A DNA stretch of 64,000 bases from Bradyrhizobium sp. Gha (GCF_900113735.1 NZ_FOQM01000025.1:1-64000); one strand, 5' to 3'. Numbered from the stretch's first letter, positions 46,746-56,277 are shown. The notes: a model not told the origin generated them from the sequence alone. A program made the numbers and translations.

Positions 46746-47325
46746 CGGACCTGTCGGCGTCCAGAGAAGACGTCAGCAATGGGTCCAAGAGCCGAAGTAG
46801 GCGCCTCTGCACTTTAGAACCTCAGCCACTGCTCCCTCTAAGTATAAATGAAGAGCATTCCATGGGGCAGCGGTGCCTACGGCTTCGCCGCAACACGAGA
46901 TGTTGGCCGACGTACGATCCGGGTCACAAGCAGGCATCCTGGTGCTGTCCGACCTGCGGCCCAGCACTAGATTGGGAGAGGAGAGTTCAACAGGAAAGCG
47001 GCGCTCGACTTACTCAAACAAACCTTCAGGCGGCATGCAGCGGCTCGGTCGGGCGGCCGCGATTTCGTTGCGTTGTGGTGAGCAGCACCAACCCTGGCGA
47101 TCAAGCCTATCGAGAGTCACTCCGTCATCGTGGGCTCAGCGTAAGCCGAGAGTCGCTTCGGTCGAATTTCTGGATTTGATGAGCATCCATCGGGTAGAGC
47201 TTGGTTGCGCGATCCACTCAATACACAACCCCGCGGTTGGGGGCGCACCGTCCGGCGGACAAGTAGCTATTTTTCAGGGTTTTGTTAAACTAGGGCGCTA
47301 ACCGGCACGCTTGGGAGGGGGCGAG
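46746..47325. other. Intergenic stretch after the sulfoquinovosidase gene
   Basis: About 580 bases. Frames are present but show no family resemblance. No smoA-D-type genes follow. Confidence 0.4.
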
Positions 47326-48083
47326 ATGTCCCAACCAACTTCGATTGCCGAATGGCTGACGACCGTCGGGATGCCCGAATACGCGACGCGGTTCGCCGAA
47401 AATGACATCGACGTTTCGGTGCTCGGCCAGCTCACCGATCGCGACCTGAAGGAGCTGGGCGTCTCGCTTGGTCACCGGCGCAAGCTGCTGGCGAACATTG
47501 CCGAATTGTCGGCGTCGGGCGCCCGTCCGATGGCGACCGCACCGGCGCCGCGCGGCGACGCCCAGTGCCGTCATCTATCCATCATGTTCTGCGACCTCGT
47601 CGGATCGACCGCGCTGTCGACCAGGCTGGACGTCGAGGACCTGCGCGCCGTGGTCGCCGCCTACCATCGGTGCTGCGCAGAGACCATCGAGCGCGAAGGT
47701 GGCTTCATGGCTAAGTACATGGGCGACGGCGTGCTAGCCTATTTCGGTTATCCGCAAGCGAGCACGATGCTGAGCGCGCCTTCCGCGCCGGCCTAGCCCT
47801 GGTCGAAGCCGTACCGGGCCTTGAGAGCCCCGCCAACGTGCCGCTCGGGGTCCGAGTCGGGATCGCCACCGGACTCGTGGCGGTCGGCGACCTACTGGGC
47901 CATCGAGGAAAACGCGCTCGAGGCGGCGCGGCTTTCGTGACCGGCGCCGCCAGTGGCATCGGCCTCGCCTTGGCCCGCGCCCTCGCCTGGAAGGGCGCGA
48001 AAGTGATGCTCGCCGACACCGAGAAGGTAGGTGCCGCCCTGCGCATCAAGGCGCATACGTGGAGTGTCAACTCGCTCAACTGA
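47326..48083 (+). pseudogene. SAM-domain adenylate cyclase 5' part fused to a short-chain dehydrogenase fragment
   Basis: The first 150 codons are a SAM domain (IAEWLTTVGMPEYATRFAEN, DLKELGVSLGHRRKLL) plus the first half of a class III cyclase domain (LSIMFCDLVGSTALSTRLDV, FMAKYMGDGVLAYFGYPQA). A one-base change near 47760 ends that frame. The alternative frame continues ERAFRAGLALVEAVPGLESP, VRVGIATGLVAVGDLLG. At about 47905 cyclase sequence stops, and the frame becomes GAAFVTGAASGIGLALARAL then KGAKVMLADTE, the NAD-binding start of a short-chain dehydrogenase, which dies after a few codons. Two unrelated genes were therefore joined by deletion or recombination. Confidence 0.8.
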
Positions 48084-48530
48084 CTGGCCTCAAAACCAGC
48101 GCGCTGACAGCATCGGTCCTGGGTCCTGCGCTGATCTTGGACCGCTGCCAGCGCTCGCCCGCTTCGAGCATTTACGTCACCGCAGATCTGCGAACGGACC
48201 TTCCAGGAAATCTTACGGTTGTTTGGATGTCCGCTCAGGGGCTCAATTAGTGACCTGGCGGGGACGGCAGGTCTTCGCGCAAAGCGGACATTCGGTCGGA
48301 CTGGCAGTTCGACAAAGGTGGCCACTGTCAACCGACATTTTTAATGGCAAATTTTCGGCAAAGCGACCGCGAAACATGGATAATCCGCTGAATCACGCAG
48401 CCCGGCAAGGCTGCCACTATTCGATCAGAAGTGCTGTAAAAGATTTGACCCGCGCAGGTCTGGTTTCAATCGAAAGTTCGGATAAGCTTGCGGCAATTGC
48501 GGAAAGAACAAAAGTCCTTGGGAGGAAATG
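48084..48530. other. Intergenic region upstream of the FMO gene
   Basis: About 445 bases. It should contain the FMO promoter. No operator or RNA was recognised. Confidence 0.35.
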
Positions 48531-50327
48531 ATGCTCGATACTACGCCTAACGCGCGCATCCACGCCTTTCTCGACAAATTCGAAGCGGCTCTCGTGGCAG
48601 GCGATCTGGACGCCGCAGTAGAGATGTTCGCACCCGAGTGCTACTGGCGCGATCTCGTCGCCTTCACTTGGAATATCAAGACCATGGAAGGTCGCGATCA
48701 GATCCGCGAGATGCTCAACTCTTGCTTGGCGCACGTAAGGTCACGCCATTGGCAGATAGCCGACGGGGAAAGCGCTTCTGAAGCCGACGGAGTAACCGAA
48801 TGCTGGATCTCGTTCGAGACCGAGGTCGCGCGCGGCTACGGTCTAATCCGTCTCCAGAACGGCCAGATCTGGACGCTCTTGACGACGATGGTCGAACTGA
48901 AAGGTTACGAGGAAAAGGCGGGCTTTACCCGACCGCTTGGCGCCCGCCACGGCGTCAATCCCGGCGCCAAGACCTGGAAGGAATTGCGGGACGAGGAAGT
49001 CGAGCAGCTCGGCCTTAAAACGCAGCCGTACGTGCTCATCATCGGCGGCGGCCAGGGTGGCATCGCACTCGGCGCGCGGTTGCGGCAGCTCGGCGTGCCC
49101 ACCATCATCGTCGAGAAGAACGCCCGTCCCGGCGACTCCTGGCGCAATCGCTACAAATCGCTCTGTCTGCACGACCCGGTCTGGTACGATCACCTGCCCT
49201 ACATCGACTTTCCGAAGAACTGGCCGGTGTTTTCGCCTAAGGACAAGATCGGCGACTGGCTGGAGATGTACACCAAGGTCATGGAGCTGAACTACTGGAC
49301 CGGCACCACGGCCAAACACGCCGATTGGGACGACGCCAAAAAGGAATGGACGGTCCTCGTCGAGCGCGATGGCAAGGAGATCACGCTCAAGCCGAAGCAG
49401 TTGGTTTTTGCCACCGGCATGTCCGCCAAGCCGAACATGCCGCAGTTCAAGGGCATAGATGCCTTCAAGGGTGAACAGCACCATTCGTCGCGCCACCCAG
49501 GTCCCGATCGCTACAAGGGTAAGAAGGTCGTCGTGATCGGCTCGAACAATTCCGCGCATGACATCTGCGCCGCGCTGTACGAGGCCGGCGTCGAGGTGAC
49601 TATGGTGCAGCGCTCAACGACACATATCGTGCGCTCGGATTCGCTGATGGCATCCATCGCCGACCTCTATTCAGAGCGCGCCGTCCGCAGTGGCATGACC
49701 ACAGCCAAGGCCGATCTGATATTCGCTTCGCTGCCTTACAAGATTCTGCATCAGCTGCAGAAGCCGGTTTATGACAAGATCCGCGAGGATGACGCCGATT
49801 TTTATGCAGGGTTGACGAGAGCCGGTTTTCGGCTCGACTTCGGCGACGACGAATCTGGCCTGTTCATGAAGTACCTGCGTCGCGGCTCGGGCTATTACAT
49901 CGACGTTGGCGCCTCGCAGCTCATCATCGATGGAAAGGTTAAGTTGGTCGCAGCTCAGGTCGAGGAAATCACGCCCAACGGCGTCAGAGTCGACAACGGA
50001 AAGGAACTGGCCGCCGATGTCATCGTCTACGCCACCGGCTACAGTTCTATGAACGGCTTTGTGGCCGACCTCATCAGCCGGGAAATGGCCGACAGGGTCG
50101 GTAAGGTCTGGGGACTAGGTTCGAATACCACCAAGGATCCCGGCCCATGGGAAGGCGAACAGCGCAACATGTGGAAGCCGACGCAACAGGAAGGGCTATG
50201 GTTCCACGGCGGTAACCTGCACCAGTCGCGTCACTACTCGCAATTCCTTTCCCTACAACTGAAAGCTCGCTATGAGGACATTCCGACTCCGGTCTATGGC
50301 CTGCAAGCCGCCCATCACAAGGCGTAA
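48531..50327 (+). CDS. Flavin-containing monooxygenase with N-terminal NTF2-like domain
   Basis: A 598-aa protein. A GGGAGG site sits five bases before the second of two adjacent ATGs, which I use. Residues 5-125 form an NTF2/SnoaL-like domain (IHAFLDKFEAALVAGDLDAA, ECYWRDLVAFTWNIKTMEG). The FAD-binding motif is VLIIGGGQGGIALGARL (glycines from 172). The FMO/BVMO fingerprint is FKGEQHHSSRHPG, followed by the NADPH motif VVVIGSNNSAHDICAALYEA and the late ATGYSS motif. It is a class B monooxygenase that oxygenates a heteroatom or carbonyl; substrate unknown. Such NTF2-FMO fusions occur in actinobacteria and Bradyrhizobium. It is intact and alone. Confidence 0.9.
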   Translation: MLDTTPNARIHAFLDKFEAALVAGDLDAAVEMFAPECYWRDLVAFTWNIKTMEGRDQIREMLNSCLAHVRSRHWQIADGESASEADGVTECWISFETEVARGYGLIRLQNGQIWTLLTTMVELKGYEEKAGFTRPLGARHGVNPGAKTWKELRDEEVEQLGLKTQPYVLIIGGGQGGIALGARLRQLGVPTIIVEKNARPGDSWRNRYKSLCLHDPVWYDHLPYIDFPKNWPVFSPKDKIGDWLEMYTKVMELNYWTGTTAKHADWDDAKKEWTVLVERDGKEITLKPKQLVFATGMSAKPNMPQFKGIDAFKGEQHHSSRHPGPDRYKGKKVVVIGSNNSAHDICAALYEAGVEVTMVQRSTTHIVRSDSLMASIADLYSERAVRSGMTTAKADLIFASLPYKILHQLQKPVYDKIREDDADFYAGLTRAGFRLDFGDDESGLFMKYLRRGSGYYIDVGASQLIIDGKVKLVAAQVEEITPNGVRVDNGKELAADVIVYATGYSSMNGFVADLISREMADRVGKVWGLGSNTTKDPGPWEGEQRNMWKPTQQEGLWFHGGNLHQSRHYSQFLSLQLKARYEDIPTPVYGLQAAHHKA

Positions 50328-51238
50328 AATTTCGTAGCGCATCATGGTGTTTGCGGATTGGCGTAGCCGATTGTTGCACGCGCGTGGCAAGCTTGCGCGC
50401 CCTCCGTATCGAGGATTCTCCGGTTGGCTGAGCTAGTTCCGATGCCCTGTCACCTCGACGGGTTGGGCCGGCGGGTCGGTCTATCGCCGACTTCGTCCAT
50501 AACAACTGATCCGCGAAGTTGACTGGAGACGATGTTAGTCCCCCCGCCTGATGGGGCGACCTCGCTATCAAATGAGAGCAGATGGAATCCGCTCAGCACG
50601 CGGGTCGCTCCATGAGCGACATGCCGTCCGCAGCTAGGCGCGGTCCGTCAAACCGATGTTTGCGCCACTTGTTCAGTTCAGAGTATGGCCAGGGCCCAGT
50701 TCGACCATTTTCCGCTAAAACTTAGTAGCACGAACACGAGGTTGGCGCGACGTCAGAAAAGCTAGAGGCCCCGGCGCACTCTCCAACAATGTCAATGGCG
50801 CTCCCCAGGGCAAAATTGACGCATCTCTTAGGTCGGATTTCGAACACGTTGCTGGCCATGAGCAATTACCATCCTCCTATCATCTACTCAGATGGTGTAT
50901 GGATAGGAGGACGACCTTACAAGACTTGCCCCGCGCCATTTACACGAAAGTGCAATCTGCTTGGCGGGGGCGAGAGTGGCTCTGCTCACGTGATGACCTA
51001 CAGTACTCGTTCGGGGGAGCGCTGGCACAATAGAGACGGAGGCGACGGTTCGCGAACACTGGCGTGCGGATCGACTTGATCGGCTGGTCTGTGCGACCAA
51101 ACTTAGCTTTCAGAGCCAGTGTTCCGATCTGACCTGCGCATTGGCACCAGCGTTCGCACACCATGCAGGCTACACAGCAAGCGATGAGGAGCCTGTGCTC
51201 ATTCCCGCACCAATCGCCTATATAGTCCTTTAAGTCGC
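50328..51238. other. Long gene-poor stretch
   Basis: About 910 bases. Several frames exist on both strands but none has a ribosome site with a recognisable product. Given the neighbours, it is probably decayed DNA. Confidence 0.4.
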
Positions 51239-51990
51239 TCTCTACGCGGCGTTCGGCGCCGCATCTCCGTTCTGGCCCCAATTTTTTGAACCGCGAGCTC
51301 TGGCGTCTCAGCAGATCGGACGGATCCTGGCTGCCGCAATGCTGACGCGGCTCATTTTCGGACCGTTAGTTGCTATGCTGGCGGATCGGTTCGGGTCATT
51401 GCGCCTCGTGCTCGCGGGCTGTGCTGCCTTAGCGGCCGCAGCAGCCGTCGCATTGCTTTGGGTCGATAAATTCTGGTTCTTGCTTGTAGTCGCGTTGTTT
51501 CAGGCTGCCGCGCTTGCCCCCACCACCTCGATCGCCGATGCGTTATCTGTCAATACAGCGAGGCCTCAGTTCGCAGGAAGGCCATTTGAGTACGGATGGA
51601 TACGGGGGAGTGCATCCGCGGCCTTCGTTCTCTGGAGCGATGCGGACATTAGCACCTCGGCGATTAGCTTCCTTCGGTCGGAAGCGGTGGTTGCTGAAGT
51701 GTTGGTGTTAATGCTGGCCGGTCCACCGCTCGTGGATAGGGTTGGCCTACGTGGCGCGGCTCTCTTGGCAGCTGCGGCCGGAATCGTCCGCTGGTCCGTA
51801 GCAGGCGTGACCACGTCGGTATTGCTGCTCTCGCTGATACAGCCGTTGCACGGAGTAACGTTTGCTCTGCTTCATCTCGCTTGCATGCGAATGATGGGGA
51901 CGCTGGTGGCAGTAAGCGTGGCCGCAACTGCTCAATCTCTCTATGCGTTTTGCTCGGGGGTTCTAACGGCCGTGCTAACCTTCTTGTCCG
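51239..51990 (+). pseudogene. MFS transporter (MFS_1-like), truncated
   Basis: The frame runs ALYAAFGAASPFWPQFFEPR, ALASQQIGRILAAAMLTRLI, FGPLVAMLADRFGSLRLVLA and ALAPTTSIADALSVNTARPQ. These are helices 1-4 of a proton-linked MFS transporter related to the HcaT/PPP type. The initiation region is cut off by a stop with no ATG. Helices 5-6 are disturbed after GWIRGSASAAFVLWSDADIS. The later helices (PLHGVTFALLHLACMRMMGT) end abruptly near 51990 in unrelated sequence. The gene cannot give a working transporter. Confidence 0.75.
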
Positions 51991-52012
51991 GCGAACCGAG
52001 GACCGTAACGGT

Positions 52013-52435
52013 TCAACCAAGGAGCCGGCTTCGACTAAACATAAAACCGGTCGGTGTGAACCTTCTGGCTACCTCCAGCGCGCGCTTCTCGCAGCATTCA
52101 AGCGCGATCTTTTGGGAAAGCATAACATCTCCGACCGGCAGATTACCACGCGGCATGAAACACAGGCCGCGCGTAGGGCGGCCCTTTTCGTCGATCTCGC
52201 AGACGTTCGTCGAAGCGCCCGCGTAAATCCGATATTGCCTGCCAGTGTCGCCACCGATGACCTCGAAATAGCCTTTTCCCGCGAACTGCGCGCGTTGCGC
52301 CGGCGATAGCCACGCCCGCAAGAGCTGCAGCGAGCGGCCCTCCGGAGTTCTCTCGGCGCCGTGTCTGATGAAGAGTGCCCGAATGGCTCTCGCCCGCCAG
52401 CGTTCATGTCGGCGAGATGATCTGAAGCCCAACAT
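52013..52435 (-). CDS. Conserved hypothetical protein (140 aa)
   Basis: The core (RAWLSPAQRAQFAGKGYFEV, IGGDTGRQYRIYAGASTNVC, EIDEKGRPTRGLCFMPRGNL, PVGDVMLSQKIALECCEKRA) is like a conserved alphaproteobacterial family of unknown function. Its usual features are the Y(R)IY block, an IDExGR turn and a GDVMLxQKIALE helix. The N-terminal 40 residues are basic. It starts 12 bases after the stop of the 73-aa gene, so the two form an operon. Confidence 0.75.
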   Translation of the reverse strand: MLGFRSSRRHERWRARAIRALFIRHGAERTPEGRSLQLLRAWLSPAQRAQFAGKGYFEVIGGDTGRQYRIYAGASTNVCEIDEKGRPTRGLCFMPRGNLPVGDVMLSQKIALECCEKRALEVARRFTPTGFMFSRSRLLG

Positions 52436-52447
52436 GGCCCGCGCCGT

Positions 52448-52669
52448 TCACCCGCCGATCAGCCTAGGGAGGAAGACAGTTTCTTCCGCGTTCGGGTCAA
52501 ACGATCGCATTTGCGATACTTGACCCGGGCCCGTCCGGACCGCCGCGGTGAAGCCGGCATCGGTCAGTTCGTAGAACCGCCGCTCCGCCTTCGCGAGTTC
52601 TCGTCCGTCGTCTGAATTGAAAAAGTGACGGGTGTCCCCGGTACTGTCCATCACGATCTGGATCGCCAT
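52448..52669 (-). CDS. Conserved small hypothetical protein (73 aa)
   Basis: A GAGGAAG site precedes the ATG. The sequence MAIQIVMDSTGDTRHFFNSD, DGRELAKAERRFYELTDAGF, TAAVRTGPGQVSQMRSFDPN, AEETVFLPRLIGG has no catalytic motif. The C-terminal FDPNAEETVFLPRLIGG resembles small proteins encoded next to helix-rich regulators in rhizobia. First gene of a two-gene operon with 52013-52435. Confidence 0.7.
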   Translation of the reverse strand: MAIQIVMDSTGDTRHFFNSDDGRELAKAERRFYELTDAGFTAAVRTGPGQVSQMRSFDPNAEETVFLPRLIGG

Positions 52670-52975
52670 GATCGTCTTCCTCGGAATGATGATGGCTAAG
52701 GACTTGATCTAAGTATCCGCCCGAAGTCGTGAAATTTCAAGACAAGAAGAGGTCAGCGCAACGCGGAGCTCGCCAAAAGAGGGGTACGCCGGTGACGCGG
52801 CGATAAGGCCCGCATGACAGTGCACCGGCTGCGAGCAGTAATAAATTCCGATCGGAATCTGAAGGGCGGCTGTGGACGATTTGGCGCTCCGAGCGGAGCG
52901 TGTGCCGGAGAGCCAAGTAGGAACCATTCGAAGAAGGAAGATTTGTTTTACCAAATGCATTTCAAAGGATTACCT

Positions 52976-53452
52976 ATGGCGATCGCTGCTTTTAGAGGAA
53001 CAACGCCGCTGTTTCTTCCCGAACGTTTTTTCATCGGGCGGTTAGAAGGTTGGGCAGTGCTCGAAAGTCTAGTTGGTGGACTACTGAAGCGCGCAACCAT
53101 TGCTGGTCACGGCGAACTAGATGCGGACACTGATACAGTGCTTTTCATCGAGGCATATACATTTGACGATGGTCATAGCGACACTCTGCATTGGACGATC
53201 CGAAAAGGCGAGGAGGGCAAGTACACGGGCCTGGAAAATCGACTGGAAGGCGAAGCCATTGGGGAGCAAGCCGGCTGCGCATTCCATTGGAAATACACGC
53301 GCGATACACCGCAAGGGGACGGCAAATCGTTCAAGTTGAATTTCGACGATTGGTTTTACGGAATCGATGAACGAGCTTGCATAGTCAGGGGCCGTGCTGG
53401 CCGTGCTGGCATCCCATTTGCGACGGCGCACGTTACTTACCACAAGCTCTAG
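52976..53452 (+). CDS. DUF3833 family protein (158 aa)
   Basis: The start at 52976 is set by an AAGGA site seven bases upstream; an ATG at 52955 has none. The protein matches DUF3833: FRGTTPLFLPERFFIGRLEG, WAVLESLVGGLLKRATIAGH, FIEAYTFDDGHSDTLHWTIR and AGCAFHWKYTRDTPQGDGKS. Family members are small beta-rich proteins, often lipoproteins; this one shows no signal peptide or lipobox and may be cytosolic. Function unknown. Confidence 0.72.
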   Translation: MAIAAFRGTTPLFLPERFFIGRLEGWAVLESLVGGLLKRATIAGHGELDADTDTVLFIEAYTFDDGHSDTLHWTIRKGEEGKYTGLENRLEGEAIGEQAGCAFHWKYTRDTPQGDGKSFKLNFDDWFYGIDERACIVRGRAGRAGIPFATAHVTYHKL

Positions 53453-53773
53453 CTTCTGGTGTACGCCGCTGCCACGGTAACCGGCCAGTGGCGCAAAAGC
53501 GGCAGCTCTTGTGGCGCGAATTCTGCTCGCAGCGATCGCAGCTGCGTGGGGTTCTGAGCATCGGCGACGACCCGGAAATGATTGCAAAAACGATCATCAA
53601 GATCGCGCAGACCAGCATCAAGGACGCTTCGAAACATTTCGGCTCAGGCGATCAAGGAACTCGAAAGGCGCTGACGCATCTTGCGCCCCCAACCGCTTGG
53701 GAACTGAAACATTTCCGAACGTCTGGGAGTTAGAGTTGTGGGTTCGGGGCTTCGCTTCTAGGCGAGGCACGCT

Positions 53774-53875
53774 ATGACCACTTTGCCGGCCGGCGATGCA
53801 GTTCTCACTATCGCCATCATGGGCTTCACCTTCCTAATTGAAGTTGCCTTTTTCGCTTGGATCGGGTTGTTCTGA
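53774..53875 (+). CDS. Possible 33-aa membrane microprotein
   Basis: A GGCGAGG site seven bases upstream opens MTTLPAGDAVLTIAIMGFTF, LIEVAFFAWIGLF. Almost all of it is one hydrophobic helix with a single internal Glu. Size and composition fit single-pass microproteins. It is too short for usual gene calling and has no known relative. Confidence 0.4.
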   Translation: MTTLPAGDAVLTIAIMGFTFLIEVAFFAWIGLF

Positions 53876-54158
53876 ATGACGCCGTCCGTGGCACTCCGTT
53901 GCCCGAGAGACGGCAGCAACGCTGCCGCGCCTGTTTTGCATCGGGATTGGTCCAGCGAGCAGCCGATTTATAGGACCTCCCCAGCCCGGATAGCTCGCGA
54001 GCAGGCTCTCAATGTAGAGCGCAACCTGTTGGCTATAGGCCGCAAACGGAGTACGGCTTGCCACGACCGCTGCTTGTGGCCCTGAGCCCGACTGTTCGGG
54101 GAGCCCGCCGCGCAACGCACTTCGACGAGCCGGACCCCACGTGGCGATTCGCGTTGAT

Positions 54159-54386
54159 CTATGCGGCGCGTTCCTTGTCTGACTGTTCCTCGACGGCGGT
54201 CGCGGTCTCTTCCAGCCTCTTTTTGTAATCGCCCGCGAACCTCTCGATACTATCGGCGCACATCCTCAGCATTGAGACCTGAAAGTGCATAATTGGGTTC
54301 AAGGCATTCATGCCGATTGCTGTCATTGCGGCGATGCGCCTTTGTGGTTCGCGCGCGAAGTTTGAGTTGGCGGATTTGTCTGCCAT
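54159..54386 (-). CDS. Small phasin-like helical protein (75 aa)
   Basis: An AAGGAG site precedes the ATG. The sequence is helical: RIAAMTAIGMNALNPIMHFQ, VSMLRMCADSIERFAGDYKK, RLEETATAVEEQSDKE. The amphipathic helix with an MLRxxADSIExFAxxY pattern resembles the core of phasins, the polyhydroxyalkanoate granule surface proteins. It is much shorter than normal phasins (about 110-150 aa), so granule binding is inference only. Confidence 0.7.
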   Translation of the reverse strand: MADKSANSNFAREPQRRIAAMTAIGMNALNPIMHFQVSMLRMCADSIERFAGDYKKRLEETATAVEEQSDKERAA

Positions 54387-54424
54387 GCTGCTCGCTCCTT
54401 CCTTCTAGCGTTCTTTGCCTGAAG

Positions 54425-54706
54425 CTAAGTGTCGGGTTGCGCACTGCGTGATTCTAAACATTCGGTCAAAATTTGATCTACCGCGAGTCTCGCAGATCGG
54501 TCGTCATGCAATCCGTCTAGTTTTTTCAAGTAAGCGACCGCCGCTATTTGCAAGAGATCGAAATTATCTTCGCCAGTATCACGAAGATTGACAACGTAGC
54601 GATAGAGGGCGGAGCGCCTGGTATCGTCCTCGCTGAGGTCGTTGTGAAGCAGCAAGTAGTTCCGCCAAGCGAACGCACAGGCGCCTTCTATGGTCTGAGA
54701 AGTCAT
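54425..54706 (-). CDS. Conserved small hypothetical protein (93 aa)
   Basis: The start is decided by a GGGAGG site eight bases before the ATG at 54706; the longer frame upstream lacks one. The product is MTSQTIEGACAFAWRNYLLL, HNDLSEDDTRRSALYRYVVN, LRDTGEDNFDLLQIAAVAYL, KKLDGLHDDRSARLAVDQIL plus a tail. It is all-helical and soluble, of a kind repeated in Bradyrhizobium genomes. Function unknown. Confidence 0.7.
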   Translation of the reverse strand: MTSQTIEGACAFAWRNYLLLHNDLSEDDTRRSALYRYVVNLRDTGEDNFDLLQIAAVAYLKKLDGLHDDRSARLAVDQILTECLESRSAQPDT

Positions 54707-54972
54707 GTGCACCACCTCCCAAGGGCAGAGAAAGACTGACGAGCCGTTTCGTTCCGCGAATCTCCCGGATGTAATGTTGTTCCATAGCTGCGCTGCAGGT
54801 TTCTTCTGCAGCGGGGTGGCGTCGATCCTGCAGCTAGCACTGACGATAGCGAATTCGGTCAATGCGACTTGGTTCGAACCGCCTTCGAGCACAGCCGAAT
54901 TCCATTCAGCTGTGCGCAGAAGATCGGACATAGCCAGGCCCACCACCAATCCCCGGACCGGACCTCGTAAGC

Positions 54973-55233
54973 TCAACTGACGAGCTGTCTCGGCAACACC
55001 ATCACGATGTTGACCTTGCGTTCCAGTATCTTTGAGGCGATGATCGATATGTGCAGCGCGAACTCGTCCTCGATCTGCGCTGCGGTCCCCTCGTCTTTGG
55101 CGTAGACGAACAGGATGTCGCCATCGATCTCATCGAACCGCACGCCAGCGAACAGACGGTCAAACGTCCTTGCGCCGACGATTAGAGCCATGCGTGCTTG
55201 GATTGCTTGGTCGTGGATGTCGGTGAGTTGCAT
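54973..55233 (-). CDS. Hypothetical protein resembling a DnaA domain I fold (86 aa)
   Basis: The chain ARMALIVGARTFDRLFAGVR, FDEIDGDILFVYAKDEGTAA, QIEDEFALHISIIASKILER, KVNIVMVLPR follows a helix, strand(s), helix, strand order. The spacing is like the N-terminal interaction domain of DnaA (TFxxWFxxL ... DGDTLxLYAPxxF ... IEExYxxxIxxAL ... V). The Trp and Pro positions of DnaA are not kept. A protein-interaction role in replication control is an inference; a separate hypothetical family is equally possible. Confidence 0.65.
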   Translation of the reverse strand: MQLTDIHDQAIQARMALIVGARTFDRLFAGVRFDEIDGDILFVYAKDEGTAAQIEDEFALHISIIASKILERKVNIVMVLPRQLVS

Positions 55234-55375
55234 AAATGGTTATATGGGGCCGAAGCACACCCGGACAAGAGTTTCAGAACCGTGTGCTAAGGTTCGATCT
55301 TCCTTCGGAGCGACCATCACGGCGCATCACCGGGCAACGGCCGTTGCAGCGCCTTAGCCTGATCCCACAGGCTGC

Positions 55376-55630
55376 CTATCCGTAGGCGTAACGGCAACTG
55401 ACCGGCGTCTCACCACGGTGGATCGGCAAGACATCGCAACTTGAGCACCGTAGATATATTACGTGCTGCGATGATGGCGGCTCAACGTCGGACCTTATCC
55501 ACGGGTGCAGGAATGGACTTCGCCCTGACGGTCTCCTGGGCGGACGCGCCCTGCGCGAGGGCACGACAACCAAAACAAAGAGAACGTTGATGAGGAGCCA
55601 GGATCCCCCAAACAGAAGGACAGTACGCAT
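55376..55630 (-). CDS. Small membrane-anchored hypothetical protein (84 aa)
   Basis: The N-terminus MRTVLLFGGSWLLINVLFVL, VVVPSRRARPPRRP is one membrane helix with a following positive cluster, a type seen in small rhizobial membrane proteins. The C-terminal part is Ser/Pro-rich with three cysteines (RCSSCDVLPI, VSCRYAYG). The ribosome site is weak, so reality is uncertain. Confidence 0.45.
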   Translation of the reverse strand: MRTVLLFGGSWLLINVLFVLVVVPSRRARPPRRPSGRSPFLHPWIRSDVEPPSSQHVIYLRCSSCDVLPIHRGETPVSCRYAYG

Positions 55631-55712
55631 CAGAACAACGCCAAGGCATTCTGATAAGTGCCTGTCACAGTCTACACCGACGCGAAGACCGAAGTCTGTC
55701 CGTTTTCAACAT

Positions 55713-55928
55713 TTATTGCTTCCGGTCGAGGATCAACAACCCCTTTGTCGGCCGCAACCTGCGAACGTAGTAGCCCTCTCGCTGAATGGTTGCTTTAATC
55801 TCGTCGCTGACTTTGAGAACTCGCTTTCTCCTCTTGCGCCACTTATCCTGAGAGCAAACTGCGGGTATCGCAGAGCCTGTGCTTAGAACGAGAAAGTCGC
55901 GCTTCTCATTGCGATAGACATCAAACAC
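55713..55928 (-). CDS. Conserved small hypothetical protein (71 aa)
   Basis: MFDVYRNEKRDFLVLSTGSA, IPAVCSQDKWRKRRKRVLKV, SDEIKATIQREGYYVRRLRP: a basic protein like a small Bradyrhizobium family with the same MFDVYWN ... DKWRKxKKRVLKVSDEI ... QREGYYxR pattern. A GGGGGCGGA site is upstream. Possibly nucleic-acid associated because of the basic middle. Function unknown. Confidence 0.65.
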   Translation of the reverse strand: MFDVYRNEKRDFLVLSTGSAIPAVCSQDKWRKRRKRVLKVSDEIKATIQREGYYVRRLRPTKGLLILDRKQ

Positions 55929-56137
55929 TTTCCGCCCCCGCTGTTCGCATTAAGTAAACATGAAATATGTTTCGGTCGTCGCAATGGACGGCACGAGCTT
56001 AGTATCTTGAATGGCGAAGCTGGTTGTAAATCTGCAACGGCCGCGAGTTTACTTCACCACGTTCCGGATTTGGAACGCGCGCGCCAGTGCGGACGACGCT
56101 ACCGAATTCCGCCACAACACCGTGAGCAAATACACCG

Positions 56138-56277
56138 ATGTACGAAATGCCCCGCTGCGATCACTGCGACGAAGAGTTCGCGCCAGAAGGGCTGACCATC
56201 CCTCAGCCGCCGCACGGGGCGGTGAACTGATCTGCGTCCACTGCATCGAATCATGTTCCGTCGAGAGATCGCGAAGC
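56138..56277 (+). pseudogene. Small zinc-ribbon-like protein, probably frameshifted
   Basis: The ATG at 56138 gives MYEMPRCDHCDEEFAPEGLT, IPQPPHGAVN and a stop at 56230. In the next frame the sequence GGELICVHCIESC follows immediately. Joined, this would be a CxxC ... CxxC zinc ribbon, so an indel in the GC run near 56217-56222 probably split it. Confidence 0.4.

Noticed and set aside
53377..53733. A 118-codon frame ending IAQTSIKDASKHFGSGDQGT
   Set aside because: It starts inside the DUF3833 gene with no ribosome site; the 3' half is faintly helical but matches nothing I know.
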